Assembly: GCA_003166955.1 (NCBI GenBank)
Contig: PMUI01000080.1
Coordinates: forward strand, 56,033-120,032
Length of the DNA stretch: 64,000 bases
Direction: 5' to 3'
Source of the DNA: Acidobacterium sp.
GTDB lineage: Bacteria; Acidobacteriota; Terriglobia; Terriglobales; Acidobacteriaceae
Both the position numbers and the translations under genes were made by a program. The notes beneath the pieces were generated by a model, which saw nothing but the letters and a program-made list of their open reading frames with translations, searched no databases and was not told where the DNA came from. This document shows positions 36,523 to 46,883 of this stretch, piece after piece. Numbering within the stretch: the first letter of the stretch is position 1; every line of letters starts with the position of its first letter.

Positions 36523-39500
36523 TTAGAACGAGAAGTTCAGGGAGTATTGCAGCTCGCGGTTGCCTTTGGCAGACTGCAGGCTGGTTGGCTGTCCCAGGGT
36601 CGGCGTTCCGGCGACTTGACCGGGGGCCGGCGACGAGGTTCCAGCGGCGGTGATCACGTTGTTGGTCGGGGAGCAGGCAGCGCCCCCGCACGCAATCACG
36701 CTGGGCGCGAATCCCTCGCCTTCCATACCGCCGCTGTTGAAGTTCGGATGATTGAGGAAGTCGAAGAAGTCCATGGCGAACTTAATCCTGTACTTCTCCT
36801 TAACCATCCAGTTCTTGGCTAACTGCGAGTCCCAGTCCTCGGTTGGAGCGCCGTAGCCAAAGCCGCGGTGTTCAATCCCGGCCGGAATGGTTCCCAGGGG
36901 ATAGCCCACCAGGGTGAAGGCGCCGACGTTCCCAACGTGGTTCGTTTTTTCACCCGCGTTGAACTTTTGCCCGGTTACCAGAGGACGGTTGTTGCCGTTG
37001 TAGCCGGTGCCGATGAGCTGCGATACCGGCGCCGAGTTAAAGGCGTCGGTATAGCTTCCGTTGGAGAAGATCGTCAAAGAGCTCGCGTGGACCGCATCAA
37101 TGATCCCGTTGAACTCCCAGCCCCCCACGGTTTGCTTAACGAAGTTATTGGAACCGGCAAACTTCGGCAGGTAGTAAACCTCGTTTGCCACGAAGATATC
37201 CGGCCGGTTGATGTTGGTGTTCCCTTTGTCAAGAGAGCCGTTGCCATTGTAGGTCTGCATCTCCTGGTTGGCGCTGCCGGAGGAATTGTCCTCTTCCACA
37301 TTGCCGACCGAGTGTCCCCAGGTGTAGGCAGCCTGGAACGTTGACGGGCCGACCTGCGAGCGGAATAAGGCCTGCAGCGAGTGGTAGCTCGCGTGTCCTT
37401 CGCGCCCAAACCCATTGATCGGCCCGAAGTTGAAGGCCGGCCGATACGGGTTCGTTCCGGTGCCGCTGCCGCTGAACACGGCCGCCGACCAGTCCGACTG
37501 CGGGATCGCGTTGAATTGCAGCATCGAAGTCAGGTGTTCACCGGTGTTACCCACGTAACCGATTTGCATCGAGGTATTCCGGCGAAGTTCCTGTTCGATA
37601 GTGACGTTCCACTGCCAGCTGTTGGGGGTCACCGCTTTCGGGATTCTGGCGAAGTTCGGCGAAACCGATCCGCCTGCAAAGCCGGGCGCCGTGGTGCAGG
37701 CCGCGGTTGTGCAGACCCAGCTCGTTGCCGAATCCACAGGACGGTTGGAGCTTGCCGCCAGGGAGAAGGGCGCTCCCTTTTCCATCCCTTCATCCTGGCC
37801 TACCAGCTCTCTCTGGAAGAACTGACCGGCGCCTGCGCGGAGTGCAGTTTTCCCGTTCCCGAAGATGTCCCACGCAATGCCCAACCGGGGAGCAATATCG
37901 TGGTTCGTTTGCGGGATCAGGGCATTGTTCGATCCCTGGGTTCCGTTGGAGAGGGTGAAGGGTACACCCAGACTGGCCATCAGCTTGTTGGCCGCCTGGC
38001 AGGGTTGGGTCCCCGGCTGCACGATCAATCCGTTGCATGCGTCGGTCGGATTGGACGTTGCCTCTGAAGCGCTCCAGTTGGCCAGGCTCCAGTTGGCCCA
38101 CTGATTATCCGCTGAGAAAGGCTCACGATAGAAGGACCAGCGCACGCCGAGTTCGGCAGTCAGTTTCCTGCTGAGCTTCCAGCTGTCCGAGACATACCAC
38201 TCATAGTCGTACCACTTCACCTGAGCGGTGATGTCCGTGCTGCCCTCGCTGATGTTGGTGAAGACCTGCGGAGAGGTGCCCGTACCCGGTACCAGAACGT
38301 TGGCAAGAGTGTTGTTGGTGTTCACGCATGCCGGTACACCCGCCGTCGGAACGGCTGTCGGTGTCGTCTGGCCCTTCAGGCAGTATGGGGCGCCGCTCGG
38401 GAAGCTCGGCCGGTCAGCTCCGTCGCCGGAGTCCTCGACCTTGATGTTGTTGCCGTAGAAGAAACCTGCCTTCAGCGTGTGGTTGCCGCGCACATTGGAC
38501 AGGTTGTCCTGAACGGTATAGAGGTCTTCGTGGTTCTTGTAGGGAGCGATGTTCCAGAACGACGCTTCGCCCTCATAGGAGCCATAAGGATTGAATCCGC
38601 CCCAGTTACCGAAGAAGGCATCCTTCTCCTTCAGTGAGGCTGGGAAAGTTGCCGGATACGCTGTTTGCAGTGCCGGAACGATGCTGGCCTTGGTGCCACC
38701 CAGCGTGGTGATGATCGCGTTGTTGCCATAGCCAAACTCGACGTCGTTGATCATGCTGGACGTGATAGTCGAGCTTAACTTCGCCATGACGCTCTTGGAG
38801 GGTTGGCTCCATGCCGATTGCACTGTCGGGAAATCAGACTCGCCCCAGAACGAGTCGCCTACATTCGGCGTGGTATTCGTCCAGGAGTCCTGGGTCCACC
38901 GGAAGGTAACGCGATTGGATTTATTGATATCCCAGTCCGGCCTGATGTTCCACTCGCTCCAGTTGAGCGGGTTGTTGATGGGTGCGGCCCAGTTATAGCC
39001 CGATGAGTTCTTTGTGGTCGGACTGCTGCCGACATTCGGCAAGGGATAGAACTGCGCCAGCAGGGCCCCTGCCGGATCGACAGCAGTGAGCTTGCTGGGA
39101 CTGCCAAGCCAGGCAGGAAAGCCCGGGTTGGAGCCGGCACCTGGGATAGCGGCTCCGCACTGATCGGAGCTTGCGGTTCCATACCCGCTGAAGTCGCCAC
39201 CGGATTCCGCAGCGGTTGGAACGCAGGCGCCAAAAGCGCTCCCGCGAATTTCCTTGTTCCACTCCTGGTTCCACCACACAAAGACGTGGTCTTTCCAGAC
39301 TGGACCGGCGCCATAGTAACCGTAGTCGTTGCGGCGCAGCTTGGCTTTGCCCACGCCCAGGTTGTTATTGAAGAAGTTGTTCGCATCGAGCGCGCTGTTC
39401 CGGCCCGCATAGAAGAAGCCGCCGTGGATCGTGTTTGACCCCGACTTCGTGGTGATGCTGATGATCGCGCCCGACGCCTGTCCATATTCGGCCCCGAACG

Positions 39501-40221
39501 AGTTGCGGATCATCTTGAACTCGGCGATCGCTTCCGTCGAGGGATAGACCAGGATGGTGCGGTTCGAGCCGACGTCGTTGTTGTTGACGCCGTCCACCAG
39601 AAACAGGTTATTCGTGTAGGGGTTGCCGTTCACCGAGAAGTTGACGCCACCCTCCAGGCCTTTGTCCTCGCCGTCAAACGACGCCGCGGGACTCACACCG
39701 GGAGAAAGCTGAGTCAACCCAATGAAGTTTTCACCGTTCAGCGGAAGTTCCCGAGTCTGCTCGCCGGTCACAACTTCACCGACCGACGCGGAGGTGGTTT
39801 CCACCTGCACCTGGTTTGCCTCAACCGTCACCGTCTGGGTGGTTGCGCCCGGCGAGAGGGAGCCGTTGACTGGGGTGTCCGTCGAAACGTGAACTTCCAC
39901 GCCGTCGACTTTGAATACCTTGAAATTTGGCGCGGTCATCGTAACTGTATAGGTTCCCACCGGCAACTGCGCCAGCGAGTACGCCCCGATGGACGATGTA
40001 ACGGTGTTGAACGACACGTCGGTCGCGGTGCTTGTCACCACGACTTTCGCCCCGACGATCACGGCGCCTGTAGCGTCAGTGACGTTGCCGACGATCGACC
40101 CGTAATATGCTTGCGCGTGAATGGCGACAGGAATTGTCGCCAGCATCAGGATCGTGCAAATCGCCCAGATCCTGCTTCTTGTCCGAGATCCGATCCTTCT
40201 ATCATTCCACGATGGTGTCAT
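36523..40221 (-). CDS. TonB-dependent receptor, Oar-like, full length
   Basis: 1,232 residues. Signal peptide ('ICTILMLATIPVAIHAQA'), then a carboxypeptidase-regulatory-like domain ('GSIVGNVTDATGAVIVGAKV', 'GAYSLAQLPVGTYTVTM'), a plug ('NNLFLVDGVNNNDVGSN', 'FGAEYGQASGAIISITTKSG') and a C-terminal beta-barrel ending 'ELQYSLNFSF'. The ATG at 40219-40221 has AGGAGG 5-6 bases upstream. It probably imports a carbohydrate ligand through the outer membrane with TonB. A LacI-type regulator gene lies upstream on the same strand, with a promoter and a CG-centred palindrome in the gap, which suggests sugar-dependent control. Confidence 0.93.
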   Translation of the reverse strand: MTPSWNDRRIGSRTRSRIWAICTILMLATIPVAIHAQAYYGSIVGNVTDATGAVIVGAKVVVTSTATDVSFNTVTSSIGAYSLAQLPVGTYTVTMTAPNFKVFKVDGVEVHVSTDTPVNGSLSPGATTQTVTVEANQVQVETTSASVGEVVTGEQTRELPLNGENFIGLTQLSPGVSPAASFDGEDKGLEGGVNFSVNGNPYTNNLFLVDGVNNNDVGSNRTILVYPSTEAIAEFKMIRNSFGAEYGQASGAIISITTKSGSNTIHGGFFYAGRNSALDANNFFNNNLGVGKAKLRRNDYGYYGAGPVWKDHVFVWWNQEWNKEIRGSAFGACVPTAAESGGDFSGYGTASSDQCGAAIPGAGSNPGFPAWLGSPSKLTAVDPAGALLAQFYPLPNVGSSPTTKNSSGYNWAAPINNPLNWSEWNIRPDWDINKSNRVTFRWTQDSWTNTTPNVGDSFWGESDFPTVQSAWSQPSKSVMAKLSSTITSSMINDVEFGYGNNAIITTLGGTKASIVPALQTAYPATFPASLKEKDAFFGNWGGFNPYGSYEGEASFWNIAPYKNHEDLYTVQDNLSNVRGNHTLKAGFFYGNNIKVEDSGDGADRPSFPSGAPYCLKGQTTPTAVPTAGVPACVNTNNTLANVLVPGTGTSPQVFTNISEGSTDITAQVKWYDYEWYVSDSWKLSRKLTAELGVRWSFYREPFSADNQWANWSLANWSASEATSNPTDACNGLIVQPGTQPCQAANKLMASLGVPFTLSNGTQGSNNALIPQTNHDIAPRLGIAWDIFGNGKTALRAGAGQFFQRELVGQDEGMEKGAPFSLAASSNRPVDSATSWVCTTAACTTAPGFAGGSVSPNFARIPKAVTPNSWQWNVTIEQELRRNTSMQIGYVGNTGEHLTSMLQFNAIPQSDWSAAVFSGSGTGTNPYRPAFNFGPINGFGREGHASYHSLQALFRSQVGPSTFQAAYTWGHSVGNVEEDNSSGSANQEMQTYNGNGSLDKGNTNINRPDIFVANEVYYLPKFAGSNNFVKQTVGGWEFNGIIDAVHASSLTIFSNGSYTDAFNSAPVSQLIGTGYNGNNRPLVTGQKFNAGEKTNHVGNVGAFTLVGYPLGTIPAGIEHRGFGYGAPTEDWDSQLAKNWMVKEKYRIKFAMDFFDFLNHPNFNSGGMEGEGFAPSVIACGGAACSPTNNVITAAGTSSPAPGQVAGTPTLGQPTSLQSAKGNRELQYSLNFSF

Positions 40222-40397
40222 GGAGCCTCCTGTAAAGGCGGTTGGAACTTCTTGTTGTTTTTTCTCTGCTCGCTTTCCTGCTGGGATCGCGACCAGGATC
40301 TTCAAATAAGCCACGAGAGAGCCGCGAACATTAGCCTTGCAGGCCCGACAACCCGCTACGCTCGCGACACAATGACGCAGTCACTTGAAATCGAGAC

Positions 40398-40427
40398 AGT
40401 ATTCTCCCTCGAACCAGCGACTGTCAA
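40398..40427 (-). promoter_or_regulatory. Predicted sigma70-like promoter of the TonB receptor
   Basis: On the minus strand TTGACA (plus 40422-40427) and AATACT (40398-40403) are separated by 18 bp. The -35 box is perfect, the -10 matches four of six. The predicted transcript would have a leader of about 170 bases before the receptor ATG. Confidence 0.5.
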
Positions 40428-40446
40428 TCAAATTCGTCGCCTACTC

Positions 40447-40454
40447 AAACGTTT
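40447..40454. promoter_or_regulatory. Candidate LacI-family operator
   Basis: AAACGTTT is a palindrome with the central CG typical of LacI/GalR operators, 19 bp upstream of the receptor's -35 box and 259 bp after the LacI-type gene. The surrounding gap 40322-40712 has no gene. Position upstream of the -35 is unusual for simple repression. Confidence 0.4.
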
Positions 40455-40712
40455 TGGCCCGACAGAGATAGTATGCAAATGCGCTCATTTGGCTAGCTGC
40501 TGGACAGCCCCTCGATCCCGGCCGATCAGCTCCCGGAGGCGCCTCCAAAGGGCTGAAATGATGGGCGATGGGTCCGTATGGGATCGATATCACGGCTCAC
40601 CCGCCGGAGTCTCGTTACCGCACTTCTTTCCACCGCAGCCGGCAAGAGCGCCCTCCCACGTAAACCACACTGAGCTCCGGAAGCCGGGATCGCGTGCGGG
40701 GCAGCGGAGAAT

Positions 40713-41834
40713 TCACCTATCCGATGGGGCTGGGTCGTTGGGCTGGCCGGGGGGCGTGGCAGGCGCAGGGCGTTCCTCTTTCGCAGCCCTGGGTACACGC
40801 GGCTGGCATCCGCAGGAACAGCGCACCACCAGCTCCACGGGAAGGAACAGGCGATGGCCCGCTTTGGACGCCTCGCTGCCCGAGATGCGCTGGAAGAGCA
40901 GGTTCGCCGCCACCTCGCCGAGTTGGTAGATGGGCTGGCGAATGACAGTGAGCGACGGCTGCAGCACATCCGCCATTTCGAAATCGTCAAAACCTGCGAC
41001 TGCGATCTGTCGCGGTATTTGAATCCCGGCTGCGCTCAGCGCGCGGAGGGCGTAGCGCATGCACAGGTTGTTGGCTGCGAAAAGGGCAGTGGGCGGCTTG
41101 CGGCCGTTCATCATGGAACGAATAAGAGCGACTGTTCTCTCGGGTGAGCCGCAATCGATGTAAGGGTCGGGCGAATGACCCGCGTCGGACATCGCTTCGC
41201 GATATCCGGCGTAGCGGGCCGTCATGGTGTAGAGCGTCCTGCTGAGACCCAGAAACGCAATCGAGCGGTGGCCGTGGCCGAGGAGATGCTCGACCGCAGT
41301 CCTGGCGCCTGCGCGATTCGGGACCAGGACTGAGTCGAAACGTGAGCCGGGGGCGGGGCGATCCACGGTGACGACGTGCACACGGGAGAACGCCTCGCCG
41401 CTATAGTAACGGCCGTTGTCCGACACCGGAATGACGACCAGACCATCGACCTGGCGGCGGAGCATGAGGCTGGTTTGCTTCTGCTCAATCTCCGGATTCT
41501 CATCGGAAGTCGTGAGAATGACAGAGTAGCCATGCTGCTTGGCCACTGTAGAAATCGCGTGGGCGCACGTCGCGAAGAACGGGTCGTACAGATAAGGAAC
41601 AATCACGCCGATGGTTTTGGAACTCACCGCGCGCAGGCTTCGAGCAACTTCGTTGGGCTGGTAGTGGAGGATCTTGATGGCGCGGTAGACCCGCTTCGCG
41701 GTTTCGGCGGAGACCCTGGCGCTTCCCGTCAGGACCCGAGACACCGTCATCTTCCCGACCCCTGCCAGAAGGGCCACGTCTGCCATCGTCGTGTTGCGCT
41801 GGATCATCTCCGCCTTGTTGTTCCTGTTCTTCAT
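40713..41834 (-). CDS. LacI/GalR-family transcriptional regulator
   Basis: 373 residues. The N-terminal helix-turn-helix is classical: 'TMADVALLAGVGKMTVSRVL', with hinge 'HYQPNEVARSLRA'. The rest is a periplasmic-binding-protein-like sensor ('TIGVIVPYLYDPFFATCAHA', 'GLVVIPVSDNGRYY', 'AVAGFDDFEMADVLQPSLT'). The last ~40 residues are a Pro/Arg-rich extension after two close Cys-x-Cys residues, longer than the family norm. It is likely to respond to a sugar and to control the TonB receptor directly downstream. A 12-bp GC palindrome at 41843-41854, nine bases before its ATG, could serve autoregulation. Confidence 0.9.
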   Translation of the reverse strand: MKNRNNKAEMIQRNTTMADVALLAGVGKMTVSRVLTGSARVSAETAKRVYRAIKILHYQPNEVARSLRAVSSKTIGVIVPYLYDPFFATCAHAISTVAKQHGYSVILTTSDENPEIEQKQTSLMLRRQVDGLVVIPVSDNGRYYSGEAFSRVHVVTVDRPAPGSRFDSVLVPNRAGARTAVEHLLGHGHRSIAFLGLSRTLYTMTARYAGYREAMSDAGHSPDPYIDCGSPERTVALIRSMMNGRKPPTALFAANNLCMRYALRALSAAGIQIPRQIAVAGFDDFEMADVLQPSLTVIRQPIYQLGEVAANLLFQRISGSEASKAGHRLFLPVELVVRCSCGCQPRVPRAAKEERPAPATPPGQPNDPAPSDR

Positions 41835-42336
41835 GTATCGTTGGCGGCGCCGCCGAAGTCGTCTATGTTACCAAAGCAGCGATTGTGCCCTTTCAGTAAT
41901 CACGGTTCGACACCGAACGAGAGAGTTTCAGTGGTTCCAGAGGTAGCCCGCAATCGGCAAGCCGTCCTCTCCCACCAGCAATTGGGACGCGCGCCCTGGT
42001 TCGATGTTGCCTGCAAAACCTCTCTCGCTCCGCTTATCGCGGAAGGACGCCGGCTTCGTCGGTCTCCTAAGTGAGGATATATAACGTAGCATGGGGAGCA
42101 GCGCCGGACAGATCAAAATGCCTTGTGCCAACGCCCGCCTTGTACATGCTGAAGCTGCATGAAGGCCAGGGCGAGTCGCGCAATCCCTGGTCATCTTTCA
42201 GAAGACATTTGAGCAGGGCTTCGCCAGAGTTCGAAGCGCGCACGAACACTTATTAACCCGTCTGATAATGCGCCGCAAAGTTTGTATTTCTACATTGTAC
42301 CGCTCTGCCTCTGCACCTTTCTCCTGGCGCCGTGGA
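41835..42336. other. Non-coding or degraded stretch
   Basis: No frame here has a recognisable domain, a ribosome site and normal codon pattern together. A minus-strand frame at 41928-42194 ends in 'LLVGEDGLPIAGYLWNH', which has a protein-like look but cannot be placed in a family. It may be a gene remnant like the one that follows. Confidence 0.4.
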
Positions 42337-42523
42337 CCTATGGCTCATCTGAGAGTGGCTCGTGCCAACGCCTTGCAGTCCAGAACCGCGCAGGACCCGC
42401 CGCCGCCGCCGCCCGCGTCCGGGCTATCGCCGCGTGTAAAGATTTTCTTACGCTCTTGAAAATGCGGACCCCGATATCCCTGTCTTGAAAGAAGCCAAAG
42501 CCGAGTACGCGAAGTTGCATTAG
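42337..42523 (+). pseudogene. Remnant of the C-terminus of an acidobacterial TPR (kinase-type) protein
   Basis: Three short pieces in three frames together recall the common C-terminal TPR tail of acidobacterial TPR/serine-threonine-kinase proteins: 'AHLRVARANALQSRTAQ' from 42343, 'AACKDFLTL' ending about 42455, and 'ENADPDIPVLKEAKAEYAKLH' (21 residues split here as ENADPDIPVL and KEAKAEYAKLH) at 42458-42520, then TAG. The second shift is a single missing base where a Trp codon would be expected. No N-terminal part of the gene is found nearby. Confidence 0.6.
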
Positions 42524-42890
42524 CTGCTGGTTCACCGGAAGCTGTCATCCCATGTTGCTCGCATTCATTCCAGGCGCAAACTGGCAGTTCCATCAATGCC
42601 AGCCAACGATTCTGGGTGTCGACCGATGAGATCCTTCGGCCTCTTTCTCCCGGTTCGGGCCGGTCGGCTTTTGTCCAGCGGTCGAGCCCGCGAGTACCAG
42701 CCCGGACGGAGCGGAACGTCACGCCATTAAAGAACTAGCCCAAATAAGAACGACGACTTTTTTCAATTCTTAACCGGCTCTTCCTTCTTCGCATGGTCTT
42801 GTAGAAACCAACAGCCACCAAAACAGCCAGCAGGCGATGTTGGCCTCTCCGCTCTGGTGAGGCCAAACCGACATAAGCTCTTCGTTTTGT

Positions 42891-42978
42891 TGGTGCCGGG
42901 AGGGGGGGTCGAACCCCCATGACCGCAAGGGCCGGCGGATTTTGAGTCCGCTGCGTCTGCCAGTTCCGCCATCCCGGC
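42891..42978 (-). tRNA. tRNA-Leu (anticodon CAA)
   Basis: A full class II cloverleaf. Acceptor stem GCCGGGA/TCCCGGC with A73 and an encoded CCA; D arm GGCGGAACTGGCAGACGC; anticodon stem GCGGA/TCCGC around CTCAAAA, giving anticodon CAA (reads UUG); a long variable arm; and T arm GGGGGTTCGACCCCC. A TATACT box at 42998-43003 on the minus strand is suitably placed for its promoter. Useful as a local reference for the transposon tRNA. Confidence 0.95.
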
Positions 42979-43056
42979 GATGAGAAGGGCAGTCGTTAGT
43001 ATAGCGCCCGCAATGTGAGGGTGGGACCAGTCCGAACTGCCCAGTAGTCCGCACCG

Positions 43057-46000
43057 TCAGTCCGAACCGTGGCGCGTGGTTGCCGATGTTTCGCTGACGG
43101 ACGACGGTGATGTGCCGGGGCTGGATTGTGCGTCCACTTCTTCCGCGGAGACGGCATCGGGCTTCAGCATCTCGTCGAGGCGATAGCCGGCTTTTTTTGC
43201 GGCAGCGATTGCGGTTTCGGCTTCCAGCTCAAAGGTCTGCACGGTCTTCCGTGTGGCAGGCGATTTGGCGCTGGGATCTTTTTCGGCGGTGACGATGAGA
43301 TCGGGCAGCGCTGACCACCAGAGCAGCTGCTCATGCGCCTCTTTGTTGAAGTAGCGATGGCCCTGGGCCTCGTGGAGGCCGGTGAACCAGACGATGTCGG
43401 GATCGTCCCAGGCGCGGGACGGCTGGATGGGCGCCGATGCTGATTGCTGGGTTCGGGTGATGAGGATACGAACCCGCGCGGCGGCACGGTAGGCAGCGTC
43501 GCCTTCAAGGCCGAGGGGATGGAAGACGTCGGCGAGAGCGGAACGAAGGTGGAGGCGATCGAAGATCTCGCCGAGGTTTTGTTCCGGCGGGAGCTTGTCA
43601 GCGAAGGCGCGGAGGAGGCACCACGCCACGACGGGGGCCCAGACGATGACGGCTGAGGTTTGCGGGCTGTAGCTGGGAAGGACGTGGCGCGCCTCGGAAG
43701 GCCAGCCGTGAGCGAAGGCGCGTTCAAGCGCGGGGAGTCTGCCGGCGGCTATCAGGAGGGCGTGATAGTTCTGGGCGGCGGTCTTCGCGATTTGCGCCGG
43801 CGTTGGGGCCGCGCTGCTGATAGTGGTGGCAGCCGGTGATTTGGTTTCGTCCGGCGATTTGGATTCGTCGGGCGAGAGGTGGCCGTTGTGGACTGGCTCG
43901 GCGGATTCTGCTGATTTTTCGGGCGGACTCGGAAGGTTGAGCGACGTGAGCGCTGCGCGGAAGAAGCGCTCGGCGTTTTTCTGCAATGTTGTCAGGGTTT
44001 CTTCGTGGCTGCAGGGAGCCTGGCTGGCTCGGGCGAGGGGAGCGACGGCATCCGGGCCTTCGGCTTCGATGAGATCGGAGTAGCAGCGCAGCACATCGTC
44101 CCGCAGAGCGGCGCGCAGAGCTTCGTGGATGGGGCGGAGTTTGAATTTCGCGAGTGCATCGTCGAGGCTCCAGACGCCGGTGCCGTTGAGGTCACTGCAG
44201 AGCGCGTCCCAGGGATAGTCGGCGGTCGGATGCATCTCACGCCAGTTCTGGAAGACGTGATATTGATACGCGCCGAGGTTGAGGTGAAGGCCGCGCTCGC
44301 GAATCTCGCTGATGCGGTGGAGATGGTTGAGGCCGGTGGCGTTGTCCTGGTAAGCGAGGATGGCGTGGTGATCGCCGGGCAGGGCGAGGGCTTCGTGAAT
44401 CTGGACGCTGGAGAGGGCACCGGTGTTTTTGTCGGTGCGGGATGAGGAGTGGTGCAGGGTGCCGGAGGTGCTGGCGTATTTGTTGTGGTAGACGGCGAGG
44501 GCGCGCTGATCGCCGGAGCGATTGGACCAGGCGAAAACGTTTTCGTCGACGCTGCCGTTGTCGACCCAGAAATCGAACAGAGCGAAGTTGGCGCTGTCAG
44601 CGAAGACGTGGCGGTTTTTGAGGAGAGGCGCGATCTCGCGCTGGTGACGCTCGACGAGGTGGTGGTTGGGAATTTCGTCGTAGCGTGGGCGCTTGTACTC
44701 CATGCCGTACTTTTCGGTGAAGGCTTCGATCTGGCCGTGGCCGAACATGGGGAGGCCGGGGAGAGTGGCCATCATGGTGCAGACACCGAAGTATTTGTCG
44801 CCGGTGCCGAACTGATCGATCGCGGTGCGTTCATCGGGATTGGACATGAAGTTGACGTAGCGCTTGAGGATGTCGGGATCGAACTCGACGGTGTTCTTGA
44901 TGACGGAGCGGTACTTGGCGTTCTCCTCGTCGCGGAGCATGTTCATGAAGGCGCTGTTGTAGACGCGGTGCATGCCGAGGGTGCGCACGAAGTAGCCTTC
45001 GAGGAGCCAGAAGGCTTCGGCGAGGAGGAGAGTGCCGGGGACTTCGGCGGCGACGCGGTCGACGACCTCGCGCCAGAACTCGTTGGGCATGGCGTAGTCG
45101 AATTGCTCTTGGCTGAGAGCGAACTCGGCGCGGGAGGGGATGGAGCCGCCGCTGCCAGGAAGCGGGAACCAGAGGCGCTGGACGTGACGGCGGGCCAGGG
45201 TCATGGCTGCGTCGAAACGGATGATGGGGAAGAGACGGGCGACGTGGATGATGGTCTGGATGACCTGCTCGCGGACATCGGCGCGGAGGTAGTTGAGCTG
45301 GGCGGTATCGTTCCAGGGGAAGCTGGTGCCGTCGTTGCCGTGGTAGATGTACTCGGTGTGACCGGAGGCGTTGTCGCGGCGCTGAAAGACGACGGCGGCG
45401 TCGGACTGGTCGTAGTAGTGGTCTTCGATTTTGATTTCGACGCGGTCGTCGGAGGAGAGATCGGGGCCGTTGAAGTTGTAGGAAGGCCAGGGGCGGTCGG
45501 AGCGGGAGAGGAACCACTCGGGGTGCTCGACGACCCAGGGGGAGTCGATGCCCATGTGGTTGGGGACCATGTCGGAGGCGAGGCGGATTCCATAGCGGGC
45601 GGCGCGGTCGCGGAGATTGTTGTAGGCGTAGTCTCCGCCGAGGTCGCCGGCGATGCTGTATTCGAAGAGGGAGTAGGCGGAGGCGACGGCGTCCTGCTGG
45701 CCGCGCATGTGCTTGATGCGTGCCGAGGCGCGGCTGCGCTCCCAGATGCCGATGAGCCAGAGGGCATTGAGGCCGCGGCGGGCGAGGGATTCGAGTTCTT
45801 CGTCGGGAATCTGGTCGAGGCGCTCGATGGCGCGGCCGTGCTGGCGCGAGAGCTGCGCGAGCCAGACGTAGGTGCTTTTGGCGATCATGACGACGTTCGG
45901 CATCCACTCCTGATCGGGGCTGAAGCGCTCGTATTCGATGTCGCCGGGATGACGGCGGAAGTCGGGGACTTCGGAGTGGGGCGTGTCGCTGAGGGGGTCG

Positions 46001-46788
46001 TGCCAGCGATGGCGGGAGGTGGGGTGGAACCGCATCCAGATGGCGACTTCTTCTTCTTTCAGGACGTCGGTTGCGAGGAGAACCTTGCGGAGGTTTTCGC
46101 CGAGGAATTCGGCGAGGTTTTCGCGAATCCAGGCGAGTTGGCCGCTGAGCGAGTCGGGCGAGGCCTGCATGGGGGCAGCGAGGAGGTCGATGAGATTGCC
46201 GCGGCCCATGCCGGTGGCGGGGCGCGTGGCGAAGTAGCTGCCGAGTTGGGTGGTGACTTGTTTGTAGGCGGTGCTTTGGGCGAGCCTGGTGTCGTCGAAT
46301 AGCTCGCGGAAGGGGCGGAAGGCGGGATTTTGGTTCGCGAGCCAGAGAAGCATGAGCTCTTCGAGGACGGCTTCGCGATGAGCGAGGCCTTCGGTGGAGT
46401 TGTCGAGCCACTGGTCGAGGTTGACTTCGTTGCGGTAGATTGCGACGTTGGGGAATTCCTCGACGAAGGTGCGGAGGAGCTTCTCGACGTTGTCTTCGCC
46501 AACGCGGGCGGAGAACCAGTCCAGCGCGGCATGCGTGACCTGGGGGTCGCGGGTGCTGCGATAACGGGCGACGAGGAAATGGCTGATCTCGTCGATGAGG
46601 CCCATGGCGAAGAGGGCGCCGGGATTGACGGGATCGAGGCCGGAGGCGGTGCGGACCTCGGTCATGCGGAAGGCGAGCTCGCGGCAAGTGGCGAGGTCGC
46701 CGAAGATGACATTGCCGACGAAATTGAAGAGGGTATCGCTGACCTGGTAGCGGTCGCGAACCTCACGCGAGATGTGAAATTCCATCAT
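43057..46788 (-). CDS. Very large GH13 alpha-amylase-family enzyme
   Basis: 1,243 residues, about twice a usual alpha-amylase. A ~290-residue N-terminal helical region precedes the GH13 barrel. Conserved regions: I 'DMVPNHMG' (406-413), II '[10 protein letters not shown]' with nucleophile Asp526, III 'TLLLAEAFW' with acid/base Glu591, and IV 'NFMSNPDE' with Asp652. Region IV normally has His before the Asp; here it is Pro, as in some transferases of the clan. A C-terminal ~300-residue helical region has a Ser/Glu/Pro-rich linker near 985-1020. There is no signal peptide, so it probably acts on alpha-glucans in the cytoplasm (hydrolase or transferase). Exact reaction unknown. Confidence 0.87.
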   Translation of the reverse strand: MMEFHISREVRDRYQVSDTLFNFVGNVIFGDLATCRELAFRMTEVRTASGLDPVNPGALFAMGLIDEISHFLVARYRSTRDPQVTHAALDWFSARVGEDNVEKLLRTFVEEFPNVAIYRNEVNLDQWLDNSTEGLAHREAVLEELMLLWLANQNPAFRPFRELFDDTRLAQSTAYKQVTTQLGSYFATRPATGMGRGNLIDLLAAPMQASPDSLSGQLAWIRENLAEFLGENLRKVLLATDVLKEEEVAIWMRFHPTSRHRWHDPLSDTPHSEVPDFRRHPGDIEYERFSPDQEWMPNVVMIAKSTYVWLAQLSRQHGRAIERLDQIPDEELESLARRGLNALWLIGIWERSRASARIKHMRGQQDAVASAYSLFEYSIAGDLGGDYAYNNLRDRAARYGIRLASDMVPNHMGIDSPWVVEHPEWFLSRSDRPWPSYNFNGPDLSSDDRVEIKIEDHYYDQSDAAVVFQRRDNASGHTEYIYHGNDGTSFPWNDTAQLNYLRADVREQVIQTIIHVARLFPIIRFDAAMTLARRHVQRLWFPLPGSGGSIPSRAEFALSQEQFDYAMPNEFWREVVDRVAAEVPGTLLLAEAFWLLEGYFVRTLGMHRVYNSAFMNMLRDEENAKYRSVIKNTVEFDPDILKRYVNFMSNPDERTAIDQFGTGDKYFGVCTMMATLPGLPMFGHGQIEAFTEKYGMEYKRPRYDEIPNHHLVERHQREIAPLLKNRHVFADSANFALFDFWVDNGSVDENVFAWSNRSGDQRALAVYHNKYASTSGTLHHSSSRTDKNTGALSSVQIHEALALPGDHHAILAYQDNATGLNHLHRISEIRERGLHLNLGAYQYHVFQNWREMHPTADYPWDALCSDLNGTGVWSLDDALAKFKLRPIHEALRAALRDDVLRCYSDLIEAEGPDAVAPLARASQAPCSHEETLTTLQKNAERFFRAALTSLNLPSPPEKSAESAEPVHNGHLSPDESKSPDETKSPAATTISSAAPTPAQIAKTAAQNYHALLIAAGRLPALERAFAHGWPSEARHVLPSYSPQTSAVIVWAPVVAWCLLRAFADKLPPEQNLGEIFDRLHLRSALADVFHPLGLEGDAAYRAAARVRILITRTQQSASAPIQPSRAWDDPDIVWFTGLHEAQGHRYFNKEAHEQLLWWSALPDLIVTAEKDPSAKSPATRKTVQTFELEAETAIAAAKKAGYRLDEMLKPDAVSAEEVDAQSSPGTSPSSVSETSATTRHGSD

Positions 46789-46883
46789 TTGGTTCTCTTA
46801 GACGCGAACCAGAGGCGGCGCTTTGCCAGTGGAGTTGGGGTGGGGTGCGAAAGGCGGATGGATGCGAGATACCATACGAGGCG

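Noticed and set aside
36419..36691. 91-codon N-terminal extension of the TPR gene
   Set aside because: It runs through the terminator and antisense-like 3' end of the receptor gene, and a signal peptide begins at the later ATG.
41928..42194. Minus-strand frame ending GEDGLPIAGYLWNH
   Set aside because: Protein-like tail but no recognised family, no ribosome site and a composition change midway; left as unassigned.
44449..46302. 617-codon plus-strand open frame opposite the GH13 gene
   Set aside because: It is antisense to clear GH13 catalytic motifs and translates to Val/Gly/Glu-rich sequence without domains, as expected from high-GC codon bias.
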